A stretch of 64,000 bases of DNA from Campylobacter jejuni subsp. jejuni 414 (GCA_000163995.1 CM000855.1:1187055-1251054), one strand, 5' to 3'; positions 1 to 8,968 are shown, counted from the first letter of the stretch. The notes: generated from the letters alone by a model not told the origin. A program made the numbers and translations.

Positions 1-889
1 GATTATAAACAGGATCAACATAATTTCCAAATTTTTGCTTCACAGTAAAAGAATCCAATGGAGCTATAGTTTTTTTTCCTGTATAATGCTTAACTGAACC
101 CCCTTGATAACCTGAACCTAACTGTCTAATTTGTTGATTGTTCTTTACTATTTTAGCATCATTTTTATTTGAGTTTGTATTCTCTTTATTATTAATAATT
201 TTAAGTTGATTTAGTGTTTTTCTAAGTTCTTCTTGTTGAGCTTGCAAATCATCAAGTTTTTTTGCATATATAGCTCGATCTGTTTTTTGTTTGTTGATCT
301 CATTGATTTGTTTTTGCTTTAAACTTTGAAGTTTAGCTAATTGGGTATTATAATCCTTAAGACTATCATTAATTCTTTTAATTTGGGCTTGTTTATCATC
401 AATAAGCCTACTCACCCCTTCATAATCTTTAGAAATTTTAAAAATTTCTTCATTTAAAACCTTATTTAAGCTTCCTAAAATTTCAAAGGCCATAAAACTT
501 TCTTCACTTTCAATATAACCCTGAGGAATAGGTAAATCATAGGCAAAATCTTTAGCCATCAAAGATATAAGCTTGCCTTCCATATTTGATTTACTTTTAA
601 GCAAATCTTGATTTTGACTTGTAAGGGAGTTTAATTCTTGATTTTGAGCTTTAGCACTTGCTTCAAGCTTAGAAGTTTGCGAATTTAAACTTTCAATTTG
701 TAAACTTAAATCTTTTAAACTTTTTTCACCATTTAAAATATCACTAGCCAAATCTTCAAGTTTTTTATTTAACTGTTCTTGTATGCGTTTATTTTCTTCT
801 AAACTTTTTGTTTTTTCATTTATAGCATTTGCCAAACTTATATCAATAAGTAAAAAAAAACAAAAAAAGATAAGAACATTTTTTCTCAT
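1..889 (-). CDS. Murein hydrolase activator EnvC-like (3' part outside window)
   Basis: The reading frame opens at the ATG at 889 and runs off the left edge of the window. It starts with a signal peptide (MRKNVLIFFCFFLLIDISLA) and continues as about 230 residues of Lys/Glu/Gln/Leu-rich coiled coil. The last visible residues (TIAPLDSFTVKQKFGNYVDP) look like the entry to a LytM/M23 domain, so the catalytic or degenerate peptidase domain lies outside. Known of the family: EnvC proteins are periplasmic activators of septal amidases, controlled by FtsEX. Context agrees: its ATG overlaps the ftsX stop by four bases, so ftsE-ftsX-envC form one leftward operon (Cj1275c-Cj1277c order in the reference strain). 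Confidence 0.85.
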   Translation of the reverse strand, partial: MRKNVLIFFCFFLLIDISLANAINEKTKSLEENKRIQEQLNKKLEDLASDILNGEKSLKDLSLQIESLNSQTSKLEASAKAQNQELNSLTSQNQDLLKSKSNMEGKLISLMAKDFAYDLPIPQGYIESEESFMAFEILGSLNKVLNEEIFKISKDYEGVSRLIDDKQAQIKRINDSLKDYNTQLAKLQSLKQKQINEINKQKTDRAIYAKKLDDLQAQQEELRKTLNQLKIINNKENTNSNKNDAKIVKNNQQIRQLGSGYQGGSVKHYTGKKTIAPLDSFTVKQKFGNYVDPVYN

Positions 890-1692
890 CTTTTAACCTT
901 AAACATAACCATATTTACACACAATAAACAAATAAATAAAGTAGCTAAAAAAATTAAAGTCAAATGTAAAATAAAATTAATAGGCGGAAAAATAATATCT
1001 ACAGCTTTTAAACTTTCTTGAATAATAGAAAGATCAAAAATTTGTGTAAAAAAGGCAAGTAAAGCGATAAAAGCGATAAAACAATCAACTACAACTACCT
1101 TATAAAGCATAAAGGATCTAAACCAAAACGGAGCTCCAAATAAACACATAATTTCAATACGATCAGTGTGCTCATAAAGCCAAATTCTCATTTGTTTTAA
1201 AAACAAAACAAAGGCAAGTAAAATAATAATAAATAAAAACAACCAAAAAACAAATTTCATCAAAATAAGCAAAGAGTATATCTTATCATGAGTTTTAGAA
1301 AAAGTTTCAACCTTACTAACACCTACGATATTTAAAAGTTGATCTTTTATCGAATTTAACTCATTTTGATCAGGTAAAGAATTTAATTTTAAAGCATAAA
1401 ATTTTGGCAAAGAATCTTTTAAAACCTTCAAATTCTTTTCAGAAACATCATTTTTCAAACGATCAATTAAATCTTTAGGATCTAAAGATTTAAGTCCAGC
1501 AAAAAATGGTATTTTTGCTTTTACCACATTTTGATCAAGTTCAGTTTTGCTAACAACTATAATGTTATAATCTTTATTAACAAGCTCTTCATAGTGCTTT
1601 AAAGTTGCATTTGTAATCAAAATAAACTCGAAAGCAAACATCATAAAAAGCAAAGGTAAAATTAAAGATAAATGTGTTTTAAAGAATTTCAT
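886..1692 (-). CDS. ftsX: Cell division protein FtsX
   Basis: 268 residues with four predicted membrane segments: near residues 8-28, 140-165, 193-217 and 238-262. The extracellular loop of about 110 residues between the first two contains the FtsX-type stretch ending LNIVGVSKVETFS. FtsX is the membrane subunit of the FtsEX complex, which couples cytoplasmic ATP hydrolysis by FtsE to periplasmic EnvC and thus to septal murein cleavage. It overlaps ftsE by 14 bp upstream and the envC-like gene by 4 bp downstream, so the three are translationally coupled. Length is typical of epsilonproteobacterial FtsX. Confidence 0.9.
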   Translation of the reverse strand: MKFFKTHLSLILPLLFMMFAFEFILITNATLKHYEELVNKDYNIIVVSKTELDQNVVKAKIPFFAGLKSLDPKDLIDRLKNDVSEKNLKVLKDSLPKFYALKLNSLPDQNELNSIKDQLLNIVGVSKVETFSKTHDKIYSLLILMKFVFWLFLFIIILLAFVLFLKQMRIWLYEHTDRIEIMCLFGAPFWFRSFMLYKVVVVDCFIAFIALLAFFTQIFDLSIIQESLKAVDIIFPPINFILHLTLIFLATLFICLLCVNMVMFKVKR

Positions 1693-2344
1693 TCATTTTT
1701 CCATTTTCTATATTAAAACGACGATAATCCACTCTTAAATTACTAGGAATTCTATGCGTTACCACTATCACACAAGTTCCTAAAAGCTCTCTAGCAGACT
1801 TTAAAAGAGTCCATATAATATCAGAAGAATACTCGTCCAAATTTCCTGTTGGTTCATCACAAAGTAAAAGCTTAGGATTATGAGCTAAAGCCCTAGCCAT
1901 AGCAACGCGTTGCTGCTCACCACCGCTGAGTTGATTAGGCAATTTATCTGCTTTAAAAGTTAAATTTACATGCTTTAAAAGCTTAGTGGCTTGATCATGA
2001 CATACTTTTTTACTATAACCTTTAATCATTAAAGGTAACATAACATTTTTTTCAACGCTATATTCTTGCACAAGTTTATAATCTTGAAAAATAATCCCTA
2101 TTCTTTGACGCAATTTTAAAAGCTCTAAATTTCCGATTTTATTCATCAAAGATCCGCATACTTCAAGTTTACCAGAAAGAGGTTCTAAATCCCCATAAAA
2201 AGACTTTAAAAGCGTACTCTTACCACTCCCACTTTTACCTGTAATAAAAACAAAATCATCATCCTTAAAAGCAAAACTTGCTTCTTTAATAACTAATTCA
2301 TCATAACCTAAAGTAAGTTTATTTGCTTGGATTAACTTAGGCAT
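1679..2344 (-). CDS. ftsE: Cell division ATP-binding protein FtsE
   Basis: 221-residue ABC ATPase. The Walker A motif GKSGSGKST is at residues 36-44, the Q-loop is in IGIIFQDYKL, the signature is LSGGEQQRVAMARAL, and Walker B is LLLCDEPTGNLD, followed by the switch histidine in VVTHR. The TGNLDE extension after Walker B is usual in FtsE and related LolD-type ATPases. It is cytoplasmic, pairs with FtsX and energises septal peptidoglycan splitting through the adjacent EnvC-like protein. First gene of the ftsE-ftsX-envC operon; 69 bp separate it from trmB upstream. Confidence 0.92.
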   Translation of the reverse strand: MPKLIQANKLTLGYDELVIKEASFAFKDDDFVFITGKSGSGKSTLLKSFYGDLEPLSGKLEVCGSLMNKIGNLELLKLRQRIGIIFQDYKLVQEYSVEKNVMLPLMIKGYSKKVCHDQATKLLKHVNLTFKADKLPNQLSGGEQQRVAMARALAHNPKLLLCDEPTGNLDEYSSDIIWTLLKSARELLGTCVIVVTHRIPSNLRVDYRRFNIENGKMNEIL

Positions 2345-2413
2345 CCTTTTTCCTTAATTTCCCTTTTTTAATTTTTAAATTATGCTTTATTTTTGCTTAA
2401 TTTTCAAGAAAAG

Positions 2414-3592
2414 CTATATTTTAAACTGAACTTTTAGAATTTCTTTTAATTCATTCATTGCTTTAATATTTTCTTGAATTTTAAATGGCTCTTTAAAGAC
2501 AAAATCAATCGTTTTATCCACATGTAAATAACAGTGCTCAGGCTTATTAAAAGCCCCAAAAGCAAGCTTTAAAAGCAAACTTTCATCTTGTTTGCAAATG
2601 CTTTCAAAATGCAAGAAAAAATCATCTTTTTTTATAGTAATATTTTTAAAATTCTGTTCTATTTTTCTCAAATCCTCTTTAGAAAATTCAATCAATGATA
2701 AATTAAATTCATTTAACTCATAGTTTTTATATTCTTCATCAAGATTCCATACCCAAAGATCATATATATCTTTTTCTTGTTTTTTCCATCTATCTTCATA
2801 TTTACTTGAAATTTCTAAATTTTCATTTTTTCTAAGATTAAATTTTGGAGCAGGAAAAGTTAAAAATTGTTTCAAAGCAAAATCAAAATACTCAAAACTA
2901 TCCGTTCTAAGTTCAAAACGACCATTTTGGGTTAAAACCCTAGCACATTCTTTACAAAAATCTTTTCCAATAACCCGTCTATGTGGCTTTTTATCCCAAG
3001 GAACAGGAAAATGCAGAAAAATCTTTTCAATCGATTTTGATTTTAATACACTTAATAACAATCTCGCATCACTTTGGATTAATAAAATATTATCTACACT
3101 TTGTGCTTTAGCAAGTTTAGCTACTTGCGTTAAGGCTGGGTTGTAAATTTCTACTCCTAAAATTAAAACATTTGGATTTTCTTTTGCCTGATAAAGCAAA
3201 TGTCTTCCTGACCCAAAACCTATTTCTATATAAATTTTACCTTGAAGTTTGGACAAAAGTTCATCAAAGTTATCAACAATAAATGGCGTCTTTTCAATTA
3301 AAGCATTGTTTTTAAGCCTAAAAGCTTCGTTGATAATATCCTCACAAAAACCTTCTTTAAAAATTTTTAAAGCCTTTTGCAAATAACCTATCTTAGAAGG
3401 TTTTGTATGTTTATCACTCTTAATCACAAAACCATTTTGTGCTCTTTTAATCTGCAGAAAAAAACTCTCTTCTTGAACCTTTGTATAAATAAGACTAACA
3501 TTATCATTTTTAGCAAGCCAAAGGAATTCAACATCATCTTTGCTATAAGGCAAGTTTATTTCTTTGATCTTTTTGCTTTTAAAATTTGGCAC
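2414..3592 (-). CDS. trmB: tRNA (guanine-N7-)-methyltransferase TrmB
   Basis: 392 residues, about 170 longer than Escherichia coli TrmB; the Campylobacter form carries N- and C-terminal extensions. The SAM-binding motif I is IEIGFGSGRHLL (about residues 122-133), and the family motif HFPVPWDKKPHRR with the following ELRTDS segment marks the TrmB active site. It methylates G46 of the tRNA variable loop to m7G. Its start codon overlaps the stop of flpA by one base, so it sits in the leftward chain RluD-like, flpA, trmB. Confidence 0.9.
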   Translation of the reverse strand: MPNFKSKKIKEINLPYSKDDVEFLWLAKNDNVSLIYTKVQEESFFLQIKRAQNGFVIKSDKHTKPSKIGYLQKALKIFKEGFCEDIINEAFRLKNNALIEKTPFIVDNFDELLSKLQGKIYIEIGFGSGRHLLYQAKENPNVLILGVEIYNPALTQVAKLAKAQSVDNILLIQSDARLLLSVLKSKSIEKIFLHFPVPWDKKPHRRVIGKDFCKECARVLTQNGRFELRTDSFEYFDFALKQFLTFPAPKFNLRKNENLEISSKYEDRWKKQEKDIYDLWVWNLDEEYKNYELNEFNLSLIEFSKEDLRKIEQNFKNITIKKDDFFLHFESICKQDESLLLKLAFGAFNKPEHCYLHVDKTIDFVFKEPFKIQENIKAMNELKEILKVQFKI

Positions 3593-4827
3593 TACTGAGC
3601 CGCCTTAACTTTGCTTGAAGGCTTTGAACGAAGTCCGGCTGAATCAATGGCAATAACTTCATAACTATACTTCACCCCTGGCGAAACTTTTACATCTTTT
3701 AATCGCTTTTCTTTAATGCCTTTAAAAACCGCATTTTGCTCTCCGCCATAGCGTCTTACTTCATATTCAACCGCTCTAGTATCATTATCACTCCATTCTA
3801 AATTTATCCCTTCGCTTGTACTTTGAGCTAAAATAATACTAGGGGCTAAAGGAATATCTAAAGTTTTACCTTCTACACCATCTTTTGGTATAGGACTTTC
3901 AAGTCCATCCTTATCTACCATTGTTACTTTATAATACTTGCTTTTACCTGCTCCTTCTACTATATCCTCGTAAGAGTTTTTATCAGTCTTTGCCAAAACA
4001 CTAAAAGGAAGGAAACTTGAACTCGTAGAATAAACTTTGTAATAAGAAAAATCTTCATATGCAGGAGAATCCCAAGTTAAAATGATTTTATTAGAACCAT
4101 CTGTGCTAGCATTTAAATGTTCAATTTGAGGAGGCAAAGCTTTACTTATAGAGCTTACAACTTGACTTGGTTCACTCTTTATCCCATTAAAACTCACAGC
4201 AATAATTCTATAGCTTGAATTTTCATTAGGTTTTAAATCATTATCAATGTATTCAGCATTTAAGCGATTATTTACTTCTGCAATTTTTCTAAATTCCTTA
4301 TCATCGCCTTTGGTTCTTTCAATAATATAAGAATCAACTCTAAAATCAGGATGTGGACGCCAAATAAGTTTAATACGATTAGGCAGATTGGTCACAGCTT
4401 GAACAAAAGGAACGGCTTGAAGTCTTGGAGTTGTGTTAACTTCTATAATCTTACCATCTTCTGAAATTTGCCCTTGTTCATTAAAACTTTTCATCATATA
4501 ACGATACTTGGTATTAGGCTCTAATTTAGTATCTACATAATGGGTTTGAAATTTATCTTTAATGATGCCTACAAGCTTAAAATCAGGATTTTCATCACTA
4601 GAGCGATACAAATAAAATCCTTTGATATTTTCATTATATAAAGGTTCCCATTCAAAAGCAATATTACTCATATCGCTAAGACTTTTTAAACTTTCAACCT
4701 TTGGCAAACTTTCATTTATGGTAAGCTCTTTACTTGAAGTTAGTGAATTTATTTGTGAGACACTACAAGCACTAAGCAAAAGAGTTAAAAAACTCAAGTA
4801 AAAACTCAAGTGAAATCTTTTCATCAT
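3592..4827 (-). CDS. flpA: Fibronectin type III domain lipoprotein FlpA (adhesin)
   Basis: 411 residues. The N-terminal signal ends in a lipobox (LTLLLSACS), so the mature protein is a lipoprotein. The rest is consecutive fibronectin type III modules, recognisable by the recurring W-P-(13-17 residues)-Y-x-I/V-x-R pattern (FEWEPLYNENIKGFYLYRS, IKLIWRPHPDFRVDSYIIER, ITWDSPAYEDFSYYKVYS, LEWSDNDTRAVEYEVRR). C. jejuni FlpA (Cj1279c) is an established surface adhesin that binds host fibronectin. Two adjacent ATG codons follow a GGAGAAA ribosome site; either could be used. Its first 56 bp overlap the end of the pseudouridine synthase gene. Confidence 0.92.
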   Translation of the reverse strand: MMKRFHLSFYLSFLTLLLSACSVSQINSLTSSKELTINESLPKVESLKSLSDMSNIAFEWEPLYNENIKGFYLYRSSDENPDFKLVGIIKDKFQTHYVDTKLEPNTKYRYMMKSFNEQGQISEDGKIIEVNTTPRLQAVPFVQAVTNLPNRIKLIWRPHPDFRVDSYIIERTKGDDKEFRKIAEVNNRLNAEYIDNDLKPNENSSYRIIAVSFNGIKSEPSQVVSSISKALPPQIEHLNASTDGSNKIILTWDSPAYEDFSYYKVYSTSSSFLPFSVLAKTDKNSYEDIVEGAGKSKYYKVTMVDKDGLESPIPKDGVEGKTLDIPLAPSIILAQSTSEGINLEWSDNDTRAVEYEVRRYGGEQNAVFKGIKEKRLKDVKVSPGVKYSYEVIAIDSAGLRSKPSSKVKAAQ

Positions 4828-5740
4828 TTTCTCCTAAATTGATTTGGTTAAACATAATATTTTTAAAATCTTCCATTAAAGGTGCTTTAACAAAAATTTG
4901 TTCTTTGGTTCTTGGATGGATAAAATACAAAAAATAAGCATGCAACATTATCCTACAATCATACTTACCCTTATAACCATACAAGTTATCGCCTAAAATA
5001 TGACGATTTAAACTTGCTAAATGCGCTCTAATTTGATGGGTTCTTCCCGTAAAAAGCTTAGCTGCCATCAAAGTTAAATTTTCAGTTTTTATTACATTTA
5101 TAAAAGCCGACTTTGCATTTTTGCTAAATTTATTTTCCTCATCTATAGCTATTTTTTTAATAGCATTAGAAGGTGAACGCATTAAAAATTTTTCCACTAT
5201 AATTTTATCTTCTTTTAGTGGCAAATCAATTAACGCAAGATAAATTCTCCCCATGCTTTTATCTGCAAGTTGTTCGCTTAGTTTTTGATGGGTAAAATTA
5301 TTTTTCGCTATTAATATAGCCCCGCTTGTATCTTTATCTAATCTATGAACAAGGCCAGCTCTTATCTCTCCTCCTAAATTTGATAAAGTATATTTTTTTT
5401 CTATCAACCAATCCACCAAAGTAGCATTTTTTACACTACTTGCCCCATGAACAACTAAATTAGAAGGTTTGTTTAAAACAAGTAAATCCTCATCTTCATA
5501 TAATACATCAATATCAAAATCTACTTCAAACTGAGGTTTTACCTCATTACAAAGATTTAAACTTGCAATAAAAACAACATCACCGTTTTTAAGCTTAAAC
5601 GAATTTTTATCTTGAATTTTATCATTAACCTGCACACAATCTTTTTCTATAAGCAAAGCAACTTGATTGCGACTTTGATTTAATTTTTTAGCCAAAAACA
5701 CATCAAGTCTTGAATTTTCATCTACTAAAAAAGTTTGCAT
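4772..5740 (-). CDS. RluA/RluD-family RNA pseudouridine synthase
   Basis: 322 residues. An N-terminal S4-like RNA-binding segment (about residues 5-60, RLDVFLAKKLNQSRNQVALL) is followed by the catalytic domain with the family signature GLVHRLDKDTSGAILIAK, whose Asp is the nucleophile, and the ARLFTGRTHQIRAHL-type motif (here AKLFTGRTHQIRAHL). Enzymes of this family isomerise uridine to pseudouridine in 23S rRNA or tRNA; the exact target cannot be read from the sequence. Corresponds by order to Cj1280c. The 3' end overlaps flpA by 56 bp, an unusually long overlap that suggests coupled translation. Confidence 0.85.
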   Translation of the reverse strand: MQTFLVDENSRLDVFLAKKLNQSRNQVALLIEKDCVQVNDKIQDKNSFKLKNGDVVFIASLNLCNEVKPQFEVDFDIDVLYEDEDLLVLNKPSNLVVHGASSVKNATLVDWLIEKKYTLSNLGGEIRAGLVHRLDKDTSGAILIAKNNFTHQKLSEQLADKSMGRIYLALIDLPLKEDKIIVEKFLMRSPSNAIKKIAIDEENKFSKNAKSAFINVIKTENLTLMAAKLFTGRTHQIRAHLASLNRHILGDNLYGYKGKYDCRIMLHAYFLYFIHPRTKEQIFVKAPLMEDFKNIMFNQINLGENDEKISLEFLLEFFNSFA

Positions 5741-5780
5741 TTTTTCCTTAGGGGTATTTGATAAATTTAAAATTTTAGTT

Positions 5781-5786
5781 TATAAT
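5781..5786 (+). promoter_or_regulatory. -10 element upstream of mrdB
   Basis: A perfect TATAAT lies in an A/T-rich stretch 33 bp before the mrdB start codon, in the divergent intergenic space between the pseudouridine synthase gene and mrdB. Campylobacter sigma-70 promoters usually lack a clear -35, as here. Confidence 0.5.
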
Positions 5787-5818
5787 TATAACTTTATATT
5801 ACCAACTGAAGGCAAATT

Positions 5819-6919
5819 TTGTTTACATTAGATAGAAGAATTTTAACTCATTTTGACTATATGCAACCTATTTTATTTTTACCTATAATTCTTATTTCAT
5901 TTTTCCTGATTTTTGAAGCTAATCCTTTTTTAGCAGAAAAACAGTTTGTTTATGCTTGTGTGGGACTACTTGCTTTTATGTTTTTTTTCTTCTTTCCTGT
6001 AAGGAAATTTATTTGGATTATTCCTTTTGCTTACTGGATTAATATATTTTTACTACTGAGTGTAGATATTTTTGGGGTTGAAAAATTAGGTGCTAAAAGA
6101 TGGCTTGAAATTCCTTTTACCCACTTTACCATACAACCTTCTGAAATTTTTAAACCCAGTTTTATTTTAATGCTTGCTTATCTTATTTATCAGAACCCTC
6201 CTCCAAAAAATGGATACAAAGTTAAACAATTTATTAAGCTTAGCTTTCATATTATCTTACCTTTTTTACTTATTGCAAAAGAGCCTGATTTAGGAAGTGC
6301 TATGGTTTTGCTACTTGTTGGCTTTGGAGTGCTTTTTATCATGGGTGTTCATTATAAAATTTGGCTAAGTATTATTATAGCTATAAGTGTTAGTTCTCCT
6401 ATTATTTACACACATCTTTTAAAACCGTATCAAAAACAAAGAATTCATGATTTTATTTCAGAAAAACCAAGTTATCAAGTAGCTCAATCAATGATAGCCA
6501 TTGGAAATGGTAGTTTAACTGGAAAATCTCAAGACGAAGCTACACAAACTCATTTTAAATTTTTACCCATTTCAACCAGTGATTTTATCTTCGCTTATAT
6601 GATAGAAAGATTTGGATTTATTGGAGGGTTAATATTAATTATACTTTATATTTTGCTTATTTTTCATCTGCTTAGTTTAAATTATAAACTTAAAGATGAT
6701 TATTTTGCTAGAGTTGCTATTAATTGCGTTGCATTATTTATTTTTATTTATGCTGCAGTGAATATCTCAATGACTATAGGCTTTGCACCAGTAGTTGGAA
6801 TTCCTTTACCATTTTTTAGTTATGGTGGAAGTTCTTTTACGATTTTTATGATTTTTTTTGGAATTTTACAACATTTAATCACTTTTAGATATTTTTGGAC
6901 AGATATAAAAGCTAAATAA
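5819..6919 (+). CDS. mrdB: Rod shape-determining protein RodA / peptidoglycan polymerase
   Basis: 366 residues of the SEDS (FtsW/RodA/SpoVE) family with about ten hydrophobic segments. Family landmarks are GAKRWLEIPF..IQPSEIFKP in the first third, AKEPDLGSAMVLL in the middle and GIPLPFFSYGGSS near the end. SEDS proteins polymerise lipid II glycan strands during elongation together with a class B PBP. The start is TTG at 5819 with a GAAGG ribosome site 6 bases upstream; no ATG fits the conserved N-terminus better. It stands alone on the + strand, followed by tRNA-Met. Confidence 0.92.
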   Translation: MFTLDRRILTHFDYMQPILFLPIILISFFLIFEANPFLAEKQFVYACVGLLAFMFFFFFPVRKFIWIIPFAYWINIFLLLSVDIFGVEKLGAKRWLEIPFTHFTIQPSEIFKPSFILMLAYLIYQNPPPKNGYKVKQFIKLSFHIILPFLLIAKEPDLGSAMVLLLVGFGVLFIMGVHYKIWLSIIIAISVSSPIIYTHLLKPYQKQRIHDFISEKPSYQVAQSMIAIGNGSLTGKSQDEATQTHFKFLPISTSDFIFAYMIERFGFIGGLILIILYILLIFHLLSLNYKLKDDYFARVAINCVALFIFIYAAVNISMTIGFAPVVGIPLPFFSYGGSSFTIFMIFFGILQHLITFRYFWTDIKAK

Positions 6920-6942
6920 AATATTTTTAAGCATTAATAAGA

Positions 6943-6948
6943 TATAAT
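6943..6948 (+). promoter_or_regulatory. -10 element of the tRNA-Met gene
   Basis: TATAAT 24 bp upstream of the mature 5' end of the tRNA, in the 53-bp gap after mrdB. It is correctly placed to drive the tRNA. Confidence 0.5.
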
Positions 6949-6972
6949 TTTATCTTTTAATTCAACTTAGGC

Positions 6973-7049
6973 GGATTTATAGCTCAGTTGGTTAGAGCAA
7001 CCGGCTCATAACCGGTTGGTCGCAGGTTCGAGTCCTGCTAAATCCACCA
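6973..7049 (+). tRNA. tRNA-Met (anticodon CAT)
   Basis: 77-nt cloverleaf with encoded CCA. The acceptor strands GGATTTA and TAAATCC pair fully, followed by discriminator A and CCA. The anticodon stem is ACCGG/CCGGT around loop CTCATAA, with anticodon CAT at 7007-7009. The T arm GCAGG-TTCGAGT-CCTGC is intact. This gene is the prophage attachment site; insertion kept it whole because the phage brought an identical 3' end. Confidence 0.96.
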
Positions 7050-7051
7050 TT
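7032..7051 (+). repeat. attL core (20-bp direct repeat)
   Basis: GTCCTGCTAAATCCACCATT covers the last 18 nt of tRNA-Met plus 2 bases and recurs exactly at 45086-45105. Bases on either side of the two copies differ. This is the usual crossover core for a tyrosine integrase that targets a tRNA 3' end. Confidence 0.93.
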
Positions 7052-7158
7052 ACTTTTTTTATCAAAATCCCTATTTTACTTTAATGTCCTAATCAAACAC
7101 CTACAATAAAGCATTTTAAAGCTTATTCTATATTGTTCTTTTACATTCCAAAATGTGC

Positions 7159-7164
7159 TATAAT
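7159..7164 (+). promoter_or_regulatory. -10 element of the integrase gene
   Basis: TATAAT in GTGCTATAATATTC, 92 bp before the chosen integrase start. A start codon at 7133 would lie upstream of this promoter, which supports the start at 7256. Confidence 0.45.
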
Positions 7165-7174
7165 ATTCTTAAAA

Positions 7175-7220
7175 AAGTGGGTTACTTTTATAAAAATGGG
7201 TTACAAAGTGGGCTACTTTT
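7175..7220 (+). repeat. Candidate integrase arm-binding repeats beside attL
   Basis: AAGTGGGTTACTTTT (7175-7189) and AAGTGGGCTACTTTT (7206-7220) differ by one base and lie 31 bp apart, with a shorter TGGGTTAC between them (7197-7204). The same TGGGTTAC occurs at 45028-45035 inside the other end, next to a GGGTTA at 45017. Short repeats near both att cores are typical arm-type sites of tyrosine integrases. Because they lie between the int promoter and start codon, integrase could also repress itself. Confidence 0.5.
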
Positions 7221-7255
7221 TACATCAAAATAGACACCAACAAAAGAGAAAAATT

Positions 7256-8428
7256 ATGGCAAAAATTAACAAACTTACTGATAGTTTTTTAAAAAGCATT
7301 AAATGTGAAAGTGGCAAAAAATTTATAAAATTTGCTGATCCAAGCTTAAAAGGCTTGTATATTTTTGTTTATCCTAGTGGCAAAAAAATATTCAAAATAA
7401 GACAAATAAACGATACTTACATAAAAATAGGAGAATATCCTTTATTATCCTTAGCAGAGCTTAGAGAAATGGCTTTAAAAGCCTTTAAGTTAAAAGTAAA
7501 AGGACAAAATATAAAAAATGTCAAAAGACTAAAATTTGGCGAAATATACAATGAAGTGTTAGAAAAATGCAAGGCAGATGGGTTAAGTATAAAAGAAATA
7601 CAAAGAGGGTTAAAATATAAAAATAGCGTTTTTAAAAATTTTAAAGATATGGATATAGAAAGCATCAAGCGTTCACATATTATTGAAACGCTTAAAACCA
7701 TAGAGCATCAAATCCCTACGCTTATAAAAGCAAAAGGCTGGATTAACAAAATCTTCAAATACGCTCTACAACTTGAAATCGTAGAGAATAATCCTGCGGC
7801 AAGTATTGATAATTCTATTGTTTTTAAAAAAGCTTCAAAAGTAATTCATCAGCCAACCTTATTAGACAATGATAAAATTAAAGAGTATATATTGACTTTA
7901 AAAAACTCAAATCTTAAAAAAACACATAAAAACCTAATGCTTTTTAATCTTCTGACAGCACAACGCCCAGGTAATATCATAAAAGCGACTTGGGATGAAT
8001 TTGATTTAAAAAATGCTATTTGGATTATACCTAGTACAAAAATGAAAATGAGAAAAGAACACATCATCACTTTAAATTCTCAAGCGCTTAAGATTTTAAA
8101 AGAACAAAAGAAAAACAAGGTTAATGATTATGTATTTGCAGGAAGTGCAAAGAATGGGTGTAATAGTGAGAATATTACTTGCAACATCAATAAGCGGCTA
8201 GGATATCAAGGAATTCAAAGTGCTCATGGCTTTCGTGCAATGTTTAGAAGCTTAGCCAATGAATATCAATTAGAACATAATATAAGCATGGATATAGCGG
8301 AACTTTGTTTAGCACATGAGCAAAAAAACGCTATTTTAAAAGCTTACAATCGTGGAGATAATATAGAATTAAAAAGAAAGTTGATGCAGTGGTGGGGAGA
8401 TTATATAGAAAAACTTGCAGGGATTTAA
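7256..8428 (+). CDS. int: Phage integrase, tyrosine recombinase
   Basis: 390 residues from the ATG at 7256. The N-terminal part (LYIFVYPSGKKIFKIRQ..IKIGEYPLLSLAELREMA) is the DUF4102-type arm-binding domain found in P4-like integrases, followed by a SAM-like core-binding domain and the catalytic domain. Visible catalytic residues are Arg in LLTAQRPGNIIKATW, the HGFRAMFRSL box, His in LCLAHE, and the nucleophile Tyr in LKAYNRGD. It recombines attP with the tRNA-Met 3' end. An in-frame extension back to 7133 exists but crosses the promoter and repeats; the ATG at 7256 follows an AAGAGAA ribosome site. It ends convergently against the excisionase-like gene. Confidence 0.93.
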   Translation: MAKINKLTDSFLKSIKCESGKKFIKFADPSLKGLYIFVYPSGKKIFKIRQINDTYIKIGEYPLLSLAELREMALKAFKLKVKGQNIKNVKRLKFGEIYNEVLEKCKADGLSIKEIQRGLKYKNSVFKNFKDMDIESIKRSHIIETLKTIEHQIPTLIKAKGWINKIFKYALQLEIVENNPAASIDNSIVFKKASKVIHQPTLLDNDKIKEYILTLKNSNLKKTHKNLMLFNLLTAQRPGNIIKATWDEFDLKNAIWIIPSTKMKMRKEHIITLNSQALKILKEQKKNKVNDYVFAGSAKNGCNSENITCNINKRLGYQGIQSAHGFRAMFRSLANEYQLEHNISMDIAELCLAHEQKNAILKAYNRGDNIELKRKLMQWWGDYIEKLAGI

Positions 8429-8613
8429 CCCACTCTGCAAGTTTGTAACCATTTGTCAATTTCGGATTTTTCATATTTAAAAGTAGAACCTATTTTAATT
8501 CCTTTAGGAAAATTGAATTTGTTTTGATTTACTCGCATTCTCATTTTGCGTATTTTAAGCGGAGTAAAACCCAAATACTCAGCCACTTCTTTTGTTGATA
8601 ATAATTTCGCCAT
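8425..8613 (-). CDS. Excisionase-like helix-turn-helix protein (AlpA/MerR type)
   Basis: 62 residues. LLSTKEVAEYLGFTPLKIRKMRMR is a winged helix-turn-helix of the AlpA/excisionase type, and SEIDKWLQTCR is the usual C-terminal helix. Such proteins bend DNA at att sites or act as transcriptional activators of excision. It is the last gene of a leftward operon and overlaps the end of int by four bases on the opposite strand, a typical int/xis layout. Function as Xis is inferred from fold and position. Confidence 0.65.
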   Translation of the reverse strand: MAKLLSTKEVAEYLGFTPLKIRKMRMRVNQNKFNFPKGIKIGSTFKYEKSEIDKWLQTCRVG

Positions 8614-8614
8614 T

Positions 8615-8968
8615 TTATTCTCCTTTATTTAAGTTAAAACCTAATTTTTCGATAATTGCTTTTTGTTCTTCATAGCTTAAAAAATTACTGATTAAAATCA
8701 AAACATTTTCAAAATAAAAGCGATTATAGCTTACACTTTGCTCTAGTATCTTGATTTCTAATGTATCGCTTAAACCCTCAAGTGAAGTAGTTATTTTCCA
8801 ATTCTTCTCAATACTTTTCAAAACTTCATCATTTGCGTTTTGGTTAAAAGCGTCATCATTTCTTAAAAGCAACATTTCTTTTAAGGTTTGCTTTAAAATT
8901 TCTTGCGTGTTTGCTAGCTCTTTCTCTAATGCTAGCTTAGCTTTTACATATTCTTTTAATTCTTTCAT
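8615..8968 (-). CDS. Hypothetical phage protein, coiled coil
   Basis: 117 residues, highly charged, helical throughout. The first 45 residues (LKEYVKAKLALEKELANTQEILKQTLKEM) have heptad character. No domain recognised. It overlaps the upstream antirepressor gene by four bases and is one base from the excisionase-like gene, so it is co-translated in the same operon. Confidence 0.6.
   Translation of the reverse strand: MKELKEYVKAKLALEKELANTQEILKQTLKEMLLLRNDDAFNQNANDEVLKSIEKNWKITTSLEGLSDTLEIKILEQSVSYNRFYFENVLILISNFLSYEEQKAIIEKLGFNLNKGE

Noticed and set aside
7133..7255. N-terminal extension of the integrase
   Set aside because: It crosses the TATAAT at 7159-7164 and the arm-type repeats, has no ribosome site, and lacks similarity to integrase N-termini; the ATG at 7256 fits all three.
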